From: Gammaproteobacteria bacterium
GTDB taxonomy: Bacteria; Pseudomonadota; Gammaproteobacteria; Xanthomonadales; Wenzhouxiangellaceae
Direction of reading: 5' to 3'
DNA: 50,496 nt
Assembly (NCBI GenBank): GCA_018819105.1
Contig: JAHJQV010000058.1
Coordinates: forward strand, 1-50,496
This document shows positions 18,229 to 26,032 of the stretch, piece by piece; position 1 is the first letter of the stretch; every line of letters begins with the position of its first letter. The position numbers and the translations under genes were made by a program. Under the pieces are notes generated by a model. The model saw only the letters and a list, made by a program, of their open reading frames with translations. It did no database searches and had not been told where the DNA came from.

Positions 18229-19116
18229 ATGAGCAAAGCTGTACACATTGCCACGTTTTATCGGTTCACTGCCATCGAGCGACCGGGAGAACTGCGCGCG
18301 CGGCTACAGCGATTGTGCCAGGAGAACGACTTGCTGGGCACCATCCTGTTGGCCAGCGAGGGCATTAATGCCACCGTGTGTGGCTCCCGCGAGGGACTGG
18401 AGAAGCTGTTTGCCTGGCTGCAGACTCAGCCTGGAATGGCTGCGCTGAAGCCCCGCTACAGCAGCGCCGACAACCCGCCGTTCAAGCGCATGCTGGTGAA
18501 GGTGCGGCGGGAAATCGTCAGCTTCGGCCAGGATCGCATTGATGTGCCCGCCAACACTGGTGAGCATGTGCCGCCGGATCGCTGGGATGCCCTGATCCGG
18601 CGTCAGGACGTGCGCCTGATTGATACCCGCAACGATTATGAGGTGGGCCTGGGCCGCTTTACCGGGGCGGAAGACCCCAACACGCGCAATTTCCGTGACT
18701 TCGCCGAGTATGTGGAGCGCGAACTGGATCCCCAGCGTGACCGTCACGTGGCAATGTACTGTACCGGCGGGATCCGCTGTGAAAAAGCCAGCGCCTGGCT
18801 GCGGCAACAGGGGTTCGAGCACGTTTATCAGCTGGATGGCGGCATTCTGAACTATCTGCAGCAGGTGCCGTCCGAGCAATCCAGCTGGCAGGGCGAGTGC
18901 TTCATCTTTGATGACCGGGTATGCCTGGATCATCAGCTGCAGCCCACCGCGCGACCAATCTGTTATGCCTGCCGCATGCCGCTGAGCGCCGGTGACATGG
19001 CGTCACCGCATTATCAGGCCGACATCAGCTGCCCGCACTGCATTGATCAGCTCACGCCCGAGCGCGAGGCCAGTCTGCGCGAACGCGCCAGACAGCTGCG
19101 TCTGCGCGCCAGATAA
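18229..19116 (+). CDS. trhO: tRNA uridine-34 hydroxylase / rhodanese TrhO
   Basis: A 295-residue protein of the YceA/TrhO family, which hydroxylates uridine 34 of certain tRNAs. It has an N-terminal acylphosphatase-like domain (LLGTILLASEGINATVCGS), a rhodanese domain with the reactive cysteine in MYCTGGIRCEKAS (about Cys178), and a C-terminal cysteine-rich part with CYACRMPL and CPHC. The ATG at 18229 gives the family N-terminus; the open frame runs upstream to 18049 without similarity. Its TAA stop at 19114-19116 is also the outer edge of a dispersed repeat. Confidence 0.93.
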   Translation: MSKAVHIATFYRFTAIERPGELRARLQRLCQENDLLGTILLASEGINATVCGSREGLEKLFAWLQTQPGMAALKPRYSSADNPPFKRMLVKVRREIVSFGQDRIDVPANTGEHVPPDRWDALIRRQDVRLIDTRNDYEVGLGRFTGAEDPNTRNFRDFAEYVERELDPQRDRHVAMYCTGGIRCEKASAWLRQQGFEHVYQLDGGILNYLQQVPSEQSSWQGECFIFDDRVCLDHQLQPTARPICYACRMPLSAGDMASPHYQADISCPHCIDQLTPEREASLRERARQLRLRAR

Positions 19117-19277
19117 GCCCGGATAATTCAAAACTCTACCTACCGCGACGGTCCCATGCCCTGCATCTGCGGCAATTCGCCCGGTCACGACATGCCGCAG
19201 CCATATGGCCCCGGATCAAGTCCGGGACAGGCTCAACAACCGTCTTGTGGTGATTTCGTCTTGCATAATCCGGGGTA
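19114..19277. repeat. Dispersed inverted-end repeat at the trhO stop codon
   Basis: About 164 bp starting TAAGCCCGGATAATTC and ending GCATAATCCGGGGTA, an inverted pair. It is flanked by TA on both sides (19114-19115 and 19276-19277), compatible with a TA target duplication. The interior contains CATCTGCGGCAATTCGCCCG, related to the other copies, and CCCCGGATCAAGTCCGGG at 19209-19226. The first TAA is the stop of trhO. Confidence 0.8.
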
Positions 19278-19294
19278 GCGGCAATGCCGCCTGA

Positions 19295-20335
19295 TCAACG
19301 CGGATCGGCGGACAAATCAAACTCCACCTGTTCCGTGGGTACGTTCAGGCTGATTTCATCCAATACGTTGATCTGCGGTTCACCAGAGCCATCATCGGTG
19401 GCCACCCGATGCGGCCAGACGATGCTGACCTCTTCTCCCGCAGCAGCGACGCGGCGGTAATCGCTGTAACGCACGGTCAGCGTCCTGCTGCTGCCATCGG
19501 CAAGGCGATCCTCGGATGCCACAATTTGCGGCAGCCAACTGCTGCTACTGAGTTTCCAGATCGAGGTTTCCTCGACAGACTGCGTCGTGACCTTGCCTGC
19601 TGCCGCATCTTTACTGACGTCTTCGCCGGTCGCGGCTGCTGCTGCTGGCAAACTGAAACTGCGCCTGACCTCAATGCGCTGCAGCGTGCCATCGCCGGTG
19701 GTTTCCGGCGTCAGCAGGCGCAACGCCACCCGCTTGCCATCAGGCTGGATCAGTGGGCCGAAAAAATCAGCCTGTTCACGAATCTGCAACAGGTCAGCCC
19801 CCAGCATGGGCATGGCCTGACGGTTGCTGATCACCGGAAGCACGTTCCAGCCGCGCTCGCCGTCAAAACTGACCACGCCGGGCACCCCCAGGTACAGGTA
19901 CTCCAGCCGCAGATGATTTTTGGCCGGCTCATACCAGGCCTTGAACGGCATTTCCGCCGTGTTTTTCGTGGCCAGCGTTCTGCCCTGAATGAACACCGAG
20001 CGCACTTGCGCGATGGCATCATCGCCACCGATCGCCTGGCGATAGTTCTCCAGCACCGTCGCCAGGGTCAGATCCTGAGCCGACCCCGCTGGCATGATCA
20101 GCAGCAAAAAAATGGCAGCAATGGTACGCAGAAAACTTGCTCGGACTAGCCCGGATTGCTCAGCACCGTTCGTCGCGAGGACGTCGAGACGCCGTTGTGA
20201 CCGGGCACGCGGACTGGAAGACGCCGCCGACGCAGCCGAAACCACGTCAAGGTGGCTGGAGGGAGCTCGCCCCGTCACAGCGAGCTGATCGGCGTCCGCA
20301 GTAGAGGGGTGGTGAGCAATCCGGGCTGGGCACAT
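19295..20335 (-). CDS. Exported LolA-like protein with repeat in its 5' end
   Basis: The conserved part (about 260 residues) starts after an export-signal-like stretch, LRTIAAIFLLLIMPAGSAQ, and continues TLATVLENYRQAIGGDDAIA. This resembles periplasmic outer-membrane lipoprotein-sorting (LolA-like) proteins with a large beta sheet; I do not recognise the exact family. The only upstream ATG, at 20335, lies beyond a 180 bp dispersed repeat, so the first 60 or so codons would be repeat DNA read in frame, burying the signal peptide. No ATG, GTG or TTG lies between the repeat and the signal peptide. The native start may be lost, or translation may begin at a non-standard codon. Confidence 0.55.
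   Translation of the reverse strand: MCPARIAHHPSTADADQLAVTGRAPSSHLDVVSAASAASSSPRARSQRRLDVLATNGAEQSGLVRASFLRTIAAIFLLLIMPAGSAQDLTLATVLENYRQAIGGDDAIAQVRSVFIQGRTLATKNTAEMPFKAWYEPAKNHLRLEYLYLGVPGVVSFDGERGWNVLPVISNRQAMPMLGADLLQIREQADFFGPLIQPDGKRVALRLLTPETTGDGTLQRIEVRRSFSLPAAAAATGEDVSKDAAAGKVTTQSVEETSIWKLSSSSWLPQIVASEDRLADGSSRTLTVRYSDYRRVAAAGEEVSIVWPHRVATDDGSGEPQINVLDEISLNVPTEQVEFDLSADPR
20148..20327. repeat. Dispersed inverted-end repeat at the 5' end of the LolA-like gene
   Basis: A 180 bp element with perfect 15 bp inverted ends: AGCCCGGATTGCTCA at 20148-20162 and TGAGCAATCCGGGCT at 20313-20327. The ends match the family except for GC in place of TA in the middle. The interior (for example CGTTCGTCGCGAGGACGTC) is more diverged than in the other copies. 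No coding content of its own is evident. Confidence 0.85.
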
Positions 20336-20477
20336 GTTGAACTCGCATGCATTGGCATAGGGAATGGAAATTGTAGACCAGCCAGGGCGGTGTTGCGTTC
20401 ACTGGTGACCGCGTCGCCGGTGCGTCACGATCGGGAAGCACCGTCGTATCGTTGCAGACTTGTGCCGGGTTCCCGGC

Positions 20478-21680
20478 TCAGGCCGGCAGAAAGATCGCCT
20501 GCAGATCATTGAGAAACCGCCAGCCCAGATCGGTGATGTGCAAATCATCGCCGTCAATCCACACCAGCCCGCGCTGCTGTGCTTCGTCCAGCGGCTGCTG
20601 CAGCCAGTTCATCGCCAGCCCGGTGCGCTGCTGAAACAGGGCAAGATCCACGCCATCACGCAGACGCAGCGCGTTGAGAAAAAATTCGAACACCAGGGTC
20701 CTGGCATCCGGACAGGATCGGCTTTGATCCCATTCGCCTGATTGCATCGCCTGCAGGTAGCGTTTTGGGCTGGGTTGCCGCACATAGCGCACAATGGCCT
20801 GCTCGGCCGGCAGCGTGAGCTTGCCATGAGCGCCGGCACCCACTGCCAGGTAGTCACCGAAACGCCAGTAATTCAGATTGTGACGGCATTCGTGCTGCGG
20901 CTGCGACCAGGCGGAAACCTCATACTGGCGCAAGCCGGCGGCCTGCAGGTGATCGGCACAGGCCTCCTGCATGCTGGCGATGATGTCCTCATCGGGCAGC
21001 GGCGGTGGACGATGTGCAAACAGCGTGTTGGGCTCCAGCGTGAGCTGGTAATGTGATACGTGCGTGGGCGCAAACGCCAGTGCGCGCTGGACATCGTCCA
21101 CCGCAGCAGCCACGTCCTGCTGCGGCAGCCCGTACATCAGGTCGATGTTGAAATTGTCGAAACCGGCCTGCCGCAGCCGGTCAATGGCGGTGATTGCTTC
21201 CTGCCCGCCGTGGATGCGTCCAAGCTGCTGCAGGGCAGCATCGGCAAAGCTTTGCACGCCCAGACTGACGCGGTTCACACCCGCGGCGCGGTAAGCGGCA
21301 AAATGATCGTGTTCAACCGTGCCGGGATTGGCCTCCAGAGTGATTTCCGCCGCTGGTGCCAGCGACATTCTGGCACGCACACCATCCAGAAAGCGCTCGA
21401 TCTGAGCACCGCTGAACAGGCTGGGCGTGCCGCCACCAAAAAATATGCTGTGCAGCACCCGCCCCCACACCAGCGGCAGTTGCTGGTCCAGATCAGCCAG
21501 CAGCGCATCCACATAGGCTTCTGCCGGCAGCTCACCGTGCAGCGGGTGGGAATTGAAATCGCAGTAGGGACATTTGCGCACACACCAGGGCAGATGCACG
21601 TACAGCGCCAGCGGTGGCATGCCCTGCAGTGTCAATCCCTGCGCTGACATACCCGATTTCTCAGGCTGCGCTGCGGCCAT
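20478..21680 (-). CDS. hemW: Radical SAM heme chaperone HemW
   Basis: A 400-residue radical SAM protein. HemW-type proteins insert heme into respiratory enzymes and were long annotated as oxygen-independent coproporphyrinogen oxidases. The 4Fe-4S motif is Cys33-x3-Cys37-x2-Cys40 in CVRKCPYCDF, preceded by LALYVHLPW. FFGGGTPSLFS and EANPGTVEHD follow as expected. The C-terminal HemN-like domain ends at DLQAIFLPA. The rph-rdgB-hemW order is common in gammaproteobacteria, and the gene starts 3 bases after rdgB ends. Confidence 0.92.
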   Translation of the reverse strand: MAAAQPEKSGMSAQGLTLQGMPPLALYVHLPWCVRKCPYCDFNSHPLHGELPAEAYVDALLADLDQQLPLVWGRVLHSIFFGGGTPSLFSGAQIERFLDGVRARMSLAPAAEITLEANPGTVEHDHFAAYRAAGVNRVSLGVQSFADAALQQLGRIHGGQEAITAIDRLRQAGFDNFNIDLMYGLPQQDVAAAVDDVQRALAFAPTHVSHYQLTLEPNTLFAHRPPPLPDEDIIASMQEACADHLQAAGLRQYEVSAWSQPQHECRHNLNYWRFGDYLAVGAGAHGKLTLPAEQAIVRYVRQPSPKRYLQAMQSGEWDQSRSCPDARTLVFEFFLNALRLRDGVDLALFQQRTGLAMNWLQQPLDEAQQRGLVWIDGDDLHITDLGWRFLNDLQAIFLPA

Positions 21681-21683
21681 GGA

Positions 21684-22346
21684 TTACCACCAGTCCGGCA
21701 GGCTGGCCAGCAGCTGCTGCAGGGCCTGACCGCGATGACTGGCGGCGCGCTTTGCTGCCGCAGGCAGTTCTGCTGCGGTGCAGTCCATGCCGGTCGGCAC
21801 AAACAGCGGGTCGTAACCGAACCCGTGCGCACCGGACGGCGACAATGCGACATGGCCATGCCAGCGCGCCACGGCGATCAGTGGATCGGGGTCTGTCGCA
21901 TGATGCAGACACACCAGGGTGCAATGAAACCAGGCGCGTCTTTGCTCACCCTGCAACGCCTGCATGTGTTGCAGCAGCAAGCGGTTGTTGTCGGCGTCGG
22001 TGGCGGCTGCACCGCTGTAGCGGGCCGAATACAGGCCCGGCGCGCCATCCAGGGCCGGCACCACCAGCCCGGAATCATCTGCCAGCACCGGCGGCAGCGG
22101 CGACCGGGAGCGCTGCGCCAGCGTTGCGGCCATGTGACGCGCCTTGAGCAGGGCGTTTTCGACAAAGGTCAGTCCGGTTTCTGCGATCGAATCGATGCCC
22201 AGTTCGGCCTGTCCCAGCACACTGATCCGCTGCGCTGCCAGCAGTGCAGACAATTCTTCCAGCTTGCCCGCATTGGCGCTGGCCAAAGCCAGCTGGCGGG
22301 CGGCATTGCCGGGCTTGGCCGTGCTGCTGATGCCGGCTTCTGTCAC
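21684..22346 (-). CDS. rdgB: XTP/dITP pyrophosphatase
   Basis: A house-cleaning enzyme that hydrolyses non-canonical purine triphosphates (dITP, XTP) to keep them out of DNA and RNA. The N-terminal LALASANAGKLEELSALL, the ETGLTFVENALLKARH block, ADDSGLVVPALDGAPGLYSARY and the C-terminal SPSGAHGFGYDPLFVP are diagnostic. The open frame runs to a GTG at 22409. A GTG at 22346 preceded by AGGA is preferred and gives about 220 residues, though an ATG at 22379 is also possible. About 16 residues precede the usual start of the fold. Confidence 0.93.
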   Translation of the reverse strand: MTEAGISSTAKPGNAARQLALASANAGKLEELSALLAAQRISVLGQAELGIDSIAETGLTFVENALLKARHMAATLAQRSRSPLPPVLADDSGLVVPALDGAPGLYSARYSGAAATDADNNRLLLQHMQALQGEQRRAWFHCTLVCLHHATDPDPLIAVARWHGHVALSPSGAHGFGYDPLFVPTGMDCTAAELPAAAKRAASHRGQALQQLLASLPDWW

Positions 22347-22445
22347 TGCTGCAGTCCTGCCCCGGCATAACACCGACATGGTCTTGTCGCCGGGCGTTTC
22401 CGGCTGCACGCAAGCTGAACGTGGTGCCGACTGGAGTACACCGGC

Positions 22446-23168
22446 TTAGCCCTGCTCCAATGCCTCGGCCTGCGCCTCAAGCAGCGTGCGGATGCCGTCA
22501 TCCGCCAGCTTCAGCATCTGTTGCAGTTCGTCTTCGCGAAAGGCGTGGCCTTCGGCCGTGCCCTGCAGCTCGATGTAACCACCGGCGGCGTTTTTGACCA
22601 GGTTCATGTCGGTCTCAGCATTGCTGTCCTCGCTGTAGTCCAGATCCAGCAGCACCTCACCGGCGACCACGCCGACCGACACCGCCGCCACCTGCCCATG
22701 CAGGATTTCCTGCTGCATGCCGCGTTGGCGACGCAGTGCATCGATGGCGTCCACCAGCGCCACCCAGGCACCGGTGATGCTGGCGGTGCGGGTGCCGCCA
22801 TCGGCCTGAATGACATCACAATCCAGCGTTACCGTGCGTTCGCCCAGCGCCTGCAGATCCACCACCGAGCGCAAGGAACGCCCGATCAGACGCTGGATTT
22901 CCATGGTTCGCCCACCCTGTTTGCCGCGTGCAGCCTCACGCTGGTTGCGACTGCCGGTGGCGCGCGGCAGCATGCCGTACTCGGCGGTGACCCAGCCCTG
23001 TTTCTTGTTGCGCAGCCAGGGCGGCACGCGCTCTTCGATGCTGGCGGTGCACAGGACCTGGGTACGGCCACAGTGGATCATCACCGAACCCTCTGCATGC
23101 ATGCTGACATGGCGCTCTATGCGCAGCGGGCGCAACTGGTCGGCGCGGCGTCCGTCGGATCTGTTCAT
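22446..23168 (-). CDS. rph: Ribonuclease PH
   Basis: A 240-residue phosphorolytic exoribonuclease that trims tRNA 3' ends. The sequence opens with [17 protein letters not shown] and contains [36 protein letters not shown] and [19 protein letters not shown], all typical. It is divergent from yicC with a 72-base gap, the same arrangement as in E. coli and many relatives. Confidence 0.97.
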   Translation of the reverse strand: MNRSDGRRADQLRPLRIERHVSMHAEGSVMIHCGRTQVLCTASIEERVPPWLRNKKQGWVTAEYGMLPRATGSRNQREAARGKQGGRTMEIQRLIGRSLRSVVDLQALGERTVTLDCDVIQADGGTRTASITGAWVALVDAIDALRRQRGMQQEILHGQVAAVSVGVVAGEVLLDLDYSEDSNAETDMNLVKNAAGGYIELQGTAEGHAFREDELQQMLKLADDGIRTLLEAQAEALEQG

Positions 23169-23240
23169 TGGCTGGATTCATTGTTGAAATTGGTCAACAA
23201 GGTTACCATGACGGTTGTCGCCACTGCCTGCAGAATTCCC

Positions 23241-24110
23241 ATGATCAACAGCATGACAGCGTATGCCAGTGCCAGCTCGGACCAGGAACTGGGCCAGCTG
23301 AGCTGGGAAATGCGCGCGGTCAATCACCGCCATCTGGATGTCAGCATGCGCCTGCCGGAAGAGTTTCGCAGCCTGGAGTCGGATTGTCGCGACATCATCG
23401 CCCAGCATGTCAGTCGCGGTCGCATTGAAGCCCTGCTGCGTTTCCAGCCTGCCGCAGATAGCATGGCTGCAGGCATTCATGTCAATGAAGCGCTGGCGGA
23501 AAACCTGCTGGCAGCCCATGCGCAGCTGTGTGATCTGCTGGCTGTGGAGGCAGCCCCGGATGTGCAGGCCTGGCTCGGCTGGCCGGGCATGATCGAGCAG
23601 GATGCCCCCGATCTGAAGCCACTGCATGACAGCGCCAGGCAACTGTTGCACACGGCGCTGGAGCAGCTTTGCGCACAGCGACAGCGCGAGGGCAGCCACA
23701 TCAGCGCGCTGCTGACACAGCGCCTGGACAGCATCGCTGAACTGGTCGCGCTGGTGCGCGGCTGGCTACCGGACATCCGCCAGCAGTTGCAACAGCGCCT
23801 GCACGAGCGACTGGCGTCCCTGCAGGCCGATGCCGAACCCGGCCGGCTGGAGCAGGAACTGGCCATTCAGATCCAGAAAATCGATGTGGATGAGGAACTG
23901 GACCGGCTTGACGGTCACATCAAGGAAGCCCGCATGACCCTGCAGCAAACCGAGCCGGTGGGTCGGCGGCTGGATTTTCTCATGCAGGAATTCCACCGTG
24001 AAGCCAACACGCTGGGATCGAAATCGGTCGACACCCGCACCAGCCAGGCCGCGATCGATCTGAAAGTGCTGATCGAGCAGCTGCGCGAACAGGTCCAGAA
24101 CATCGAATGA
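23241..24110 (+). CDS. YicC-family endoribonuclease
   Basis: A 289-residue YicC-family protein; E. coli YicC has been linked to RNA cleavage. The family start, MINSMTAYASA, is followed by WEMRAVNHRHLDVSMRLPEE. The conserved C-terminal region is EFHREANTLGSKSVDTRTSQ, followed by DLKVLIEQLREQVQNIE. The open frame extends upstream across rph to 22521, but the ATG at 23241 gives the standard protein. It precedes gmk by 25 bases, as in many proteobacteria. Confidence 0.93.
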   Translation: MINSMTAYASASSDQELGQLSWEMRAVNHRHLDVSMRLPEEFRSLESDCRDIIAQHVSRGRIEALLRFQPAADSMAAGIHVNEALAENLLAAHAQLCDLLAVEAAPDVQAWLGWPGMIEQDAPDLKPLHDSARQLLHTALEQLCAQRQREGSHISALLTQRLDSIAELVALVRGWLPDIRQQLQQRLHERLASLQADAEPGRLEQELAIQIQKIDVDEELDRLDGHIKEARMTLQQTEPVGRRLDFLMQEFHREANTLGSKSVDTRTSQAAIDLKVLIEQLREQVQNIE

Positions 24111-24135
24111 CACAGCCACACGCAGCATCACCACA

Positions 24136-24750
24136 ATGAGCACCAGCGGCAGCATGATCATCGTCTCGGCACCGTCCGGGGCCGGCAAGACCAGTCTTAT
24201 CCATGGCCTGCTGCAGCGTGATGCACGCTGCCGGCTGTCGGTGTCCTACACCACCCGCGCCGCGCGCACGGGTGAACGCGACGGCATCGATTATCACTTT
24301 GTCGACCGCACACAATTTCAGCAGCGCATGCAGCAGGGCGACTTCATGGAACATGCCGAGGTGTTCGGCAATCTTTACGGCACCTCGCACAGCGCCACCG
24401 CTGCCCTGCTGGATGCCGGTTACGACGTGCTGCTGGAAATCGACTGGCAAGGTGCGCAAAAGATTCGCCAGCAGCGTCCACACACCCACAGCGTGTTTGT
24501 GCTGCCCCCCTCACTGGCGGCGCTGGAGCAGCGCCTGCGTCAGCGCGGCCAGGACAGCGCCGAGGTCATTCGCGCACGCATGGACGCCGCCCAGGCCGAG
24601 CTGTCACACTGGCCGGAATACGAATATCTGCTGCTCAACGACGACTACGACACCACCCTGGAGCATTTCCACGCCATTATCATGGCGCTGCGCTGCGAGC
24701 GACAGCGGCTGCAGGGGGATGTGCAGTCACTGTTTCCCCCACCGCACTGA
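24136..24750 (+). CDS. gmk: Guanylate kinase
   Basis: A 204-residue kinase that converts GMP to GDP. The P-loop SAPSGAGKTSL covers residues 11-21. The GMP-binding region contains SVSYTTRAARTGERDGIDYH and EHAEVFGNLYGTS, and EIDWQGAQKIRQ follows. It is downstream of yicC in the usual order. rpoZ, normally the next gene, is instead about 4.7 kb away beyond two exported-protein genes and a repeat. Confidence 0.97.
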   Translation: MSTSGSMIIVSAPSGAGKTSLIHGLLQRDARCRLSVSYTTRAARTGERDGIDYHFVDRTQFQQRMQQGDFMEHAEVFGNLYGTSHSATAALLDAGYDVLLEIDWQGAQKIRQQRPHTHSVFVLPPSLAALEQRLRQRGQDSAEVIRARMDAAQAELSHWPEYEYLLLNDDYDTTLEHFHAIIMALRCERQRLQGDVQSLFPPPH

Positions 24751-24789
24751 CCACGTGCCGCGCTGAGTCATGCGATCCTGTGGCGCTGT

Positions 24790-25869
24790 TCATCCACTGC
24801 CACGGGTCGGCGCCCGCTCGCGCAACCACTGTTGCGCCTGACGCTGTGTTTCCGCATGCAGCCGCTGCCATTGCTGCGGCACTGCCTGCCAATCCTGCAA
24901 CTGCGCTGCCAGCGCCTCGGCGTCCACTCGGGCGAGCAGCTGCAATGCTGATTTGGCCACACCTGGCGCGTTGGACTGCAGCATCTGCATGATCAGCGCA
25001 CGGTCTTTCTCGCTGACACTGCTCCGATCGTCCAGCACCGCCATGCCGGTGCGCAGCAATTGCGGCGTGTAACTGGCCAGATCATGCGGAGGTGGCCGCT
25101 GCCGAAGTATCTGCAATGCCTGTTCGTGCAGCCAGCCCTGGCGACTTTGCGCTGGCAGGCCAGCTGCCGCCAGCAGCAGCATGTCCAGCAGTTCATCCGA
25201 CCAGTGCGGCTGCAGCAGCTGCAGCCGCAGACTGTCGGCCTGCACGCTGGTCGCCTGCGTCATCCAGTCAGCATGCATGGCCAGCTCGAAGGCCGCCATG
25301 CGCCGGGATGGCTGATCTGCACTTTCGAGCAGCTTCAGCAAGGCATCCAGCGGTGGCGACGGGACTGCGTCCGGCTCTGCCTTGGCCGCCAGCACATGCT
25401 CGACGACCGTGACAAAATCGTTGCTGCAGGCAAACTCACCCGCACCAACCAGGTTCAGTTCCTGCACGGTAAAGCCTTGCGGATCGTCGAGAAACTCATC
25501 CCGGTAAAGCGGGTGGCGAACGTATTTGCTCAGCACCAGAATGCGGCATTCAGTCGGTTGCTGCAGCTTGCTGATGCGGATGCGATCGGTCTCCTGCAAC
25601 AGCTGTTCAGGATCCCACAGCCGCCGCTTGATGCGCAGCTCACCACTGGCATCCGGGGTCGGGTGAGCAATTATTAACACATATCGAGATTTAAGCGATG
25701 CCTCGAACGGCGGTCTGATAATCTCGGCAGCTGGAGTCACTGCGACTGTGAGCGACAGCAGCCAGACCAGCACCCCTGTTACCGCCACTGGCGGCGCATC
25801 CGGAAGCCATCGTTGTCTGGCAGCATTGCAGCTTGCCTGCACTGAGCCGTACTGATTCCTGCTTGACAT
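24790..25869 (-). CDS. Exported protein of unknown function
   Basis: A 359-residue protein I do not recognise. A hydrophobic stretch at about residues 28-44 followed by TPAAE suggests a signal peptide with a long N-terminal region. Residues 60-150 look globular (SRYVLIIAHPTPDASGELR; SKYVRHPLYRDEF). The second half is rich in Leu, Gln and Ala in short helices (LLKLLESADQPSRRMAAFEL), which could be HEAT-like, though this is weak. It is convergent with gmk and divergent from the large PKD protein across a 163-base AT-rich gap. Both lie in the segment that separates gmk from rpoZ. Confidence 0.7.
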   Translation of the reverse strand: MSSRNQYGSVQASCNAARQRWLPDAPPVAVTGVLVWLLSLTVAVTPAAEIIRPPFEASLKSRYVLIIAHPTPDASGELRIKRRLWDPEQLLQETDRIRISKLQQPTECRILVLSKYVRHPLYRDEFLDDPQGFTVQELNLVGAGEFACSNDFVTVVEHVLAAKAEPDAVPSPPLDALLKLLESADQPSRRMAAFELAMHADWMTQATSVQADSLRLQLLQPHWSDELLDMLLLAAAGLPAQSRQGWLHEQALQILRQRPPPHDLASYTPQLLRTGMAVLDDRSSVSEKDRALIMQMLQSNAPGVAKSALQLLARVDAEALAAQLQDWQAVPQQWQRLHAETQRQAQQWLRERAPTRGSG

Positions 25870-25946
25870 TATTATTATCGTCCATGATCACGCAACAACC
25901 TGGAGCCATAGCATAACAGACAATTCCGACGGCTTGATTATAGACG

Positions 25947-25974
25947 TTCACAACAAAGACAAAATATTGATAAA
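25947..25974 (+). promoter_or_regulatory. Possible promoter of the PKD-protein gene
   Basis: In a strikingly AT-rich stretch between divergent genes, TTCACA (25947-25952) and GATAAA (25969-25974) are 16 bases apart, about 60 bases before the ATG at 26033. Other pairings in the same AT-rich DNA are possible. Confidence 0.3.
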
Positions 25975-26032
25975 TAATGAAATTCTAATCACAAAGACGG
26001 TTTTGAAAGAAACCGGATAATGGAGCATAACA

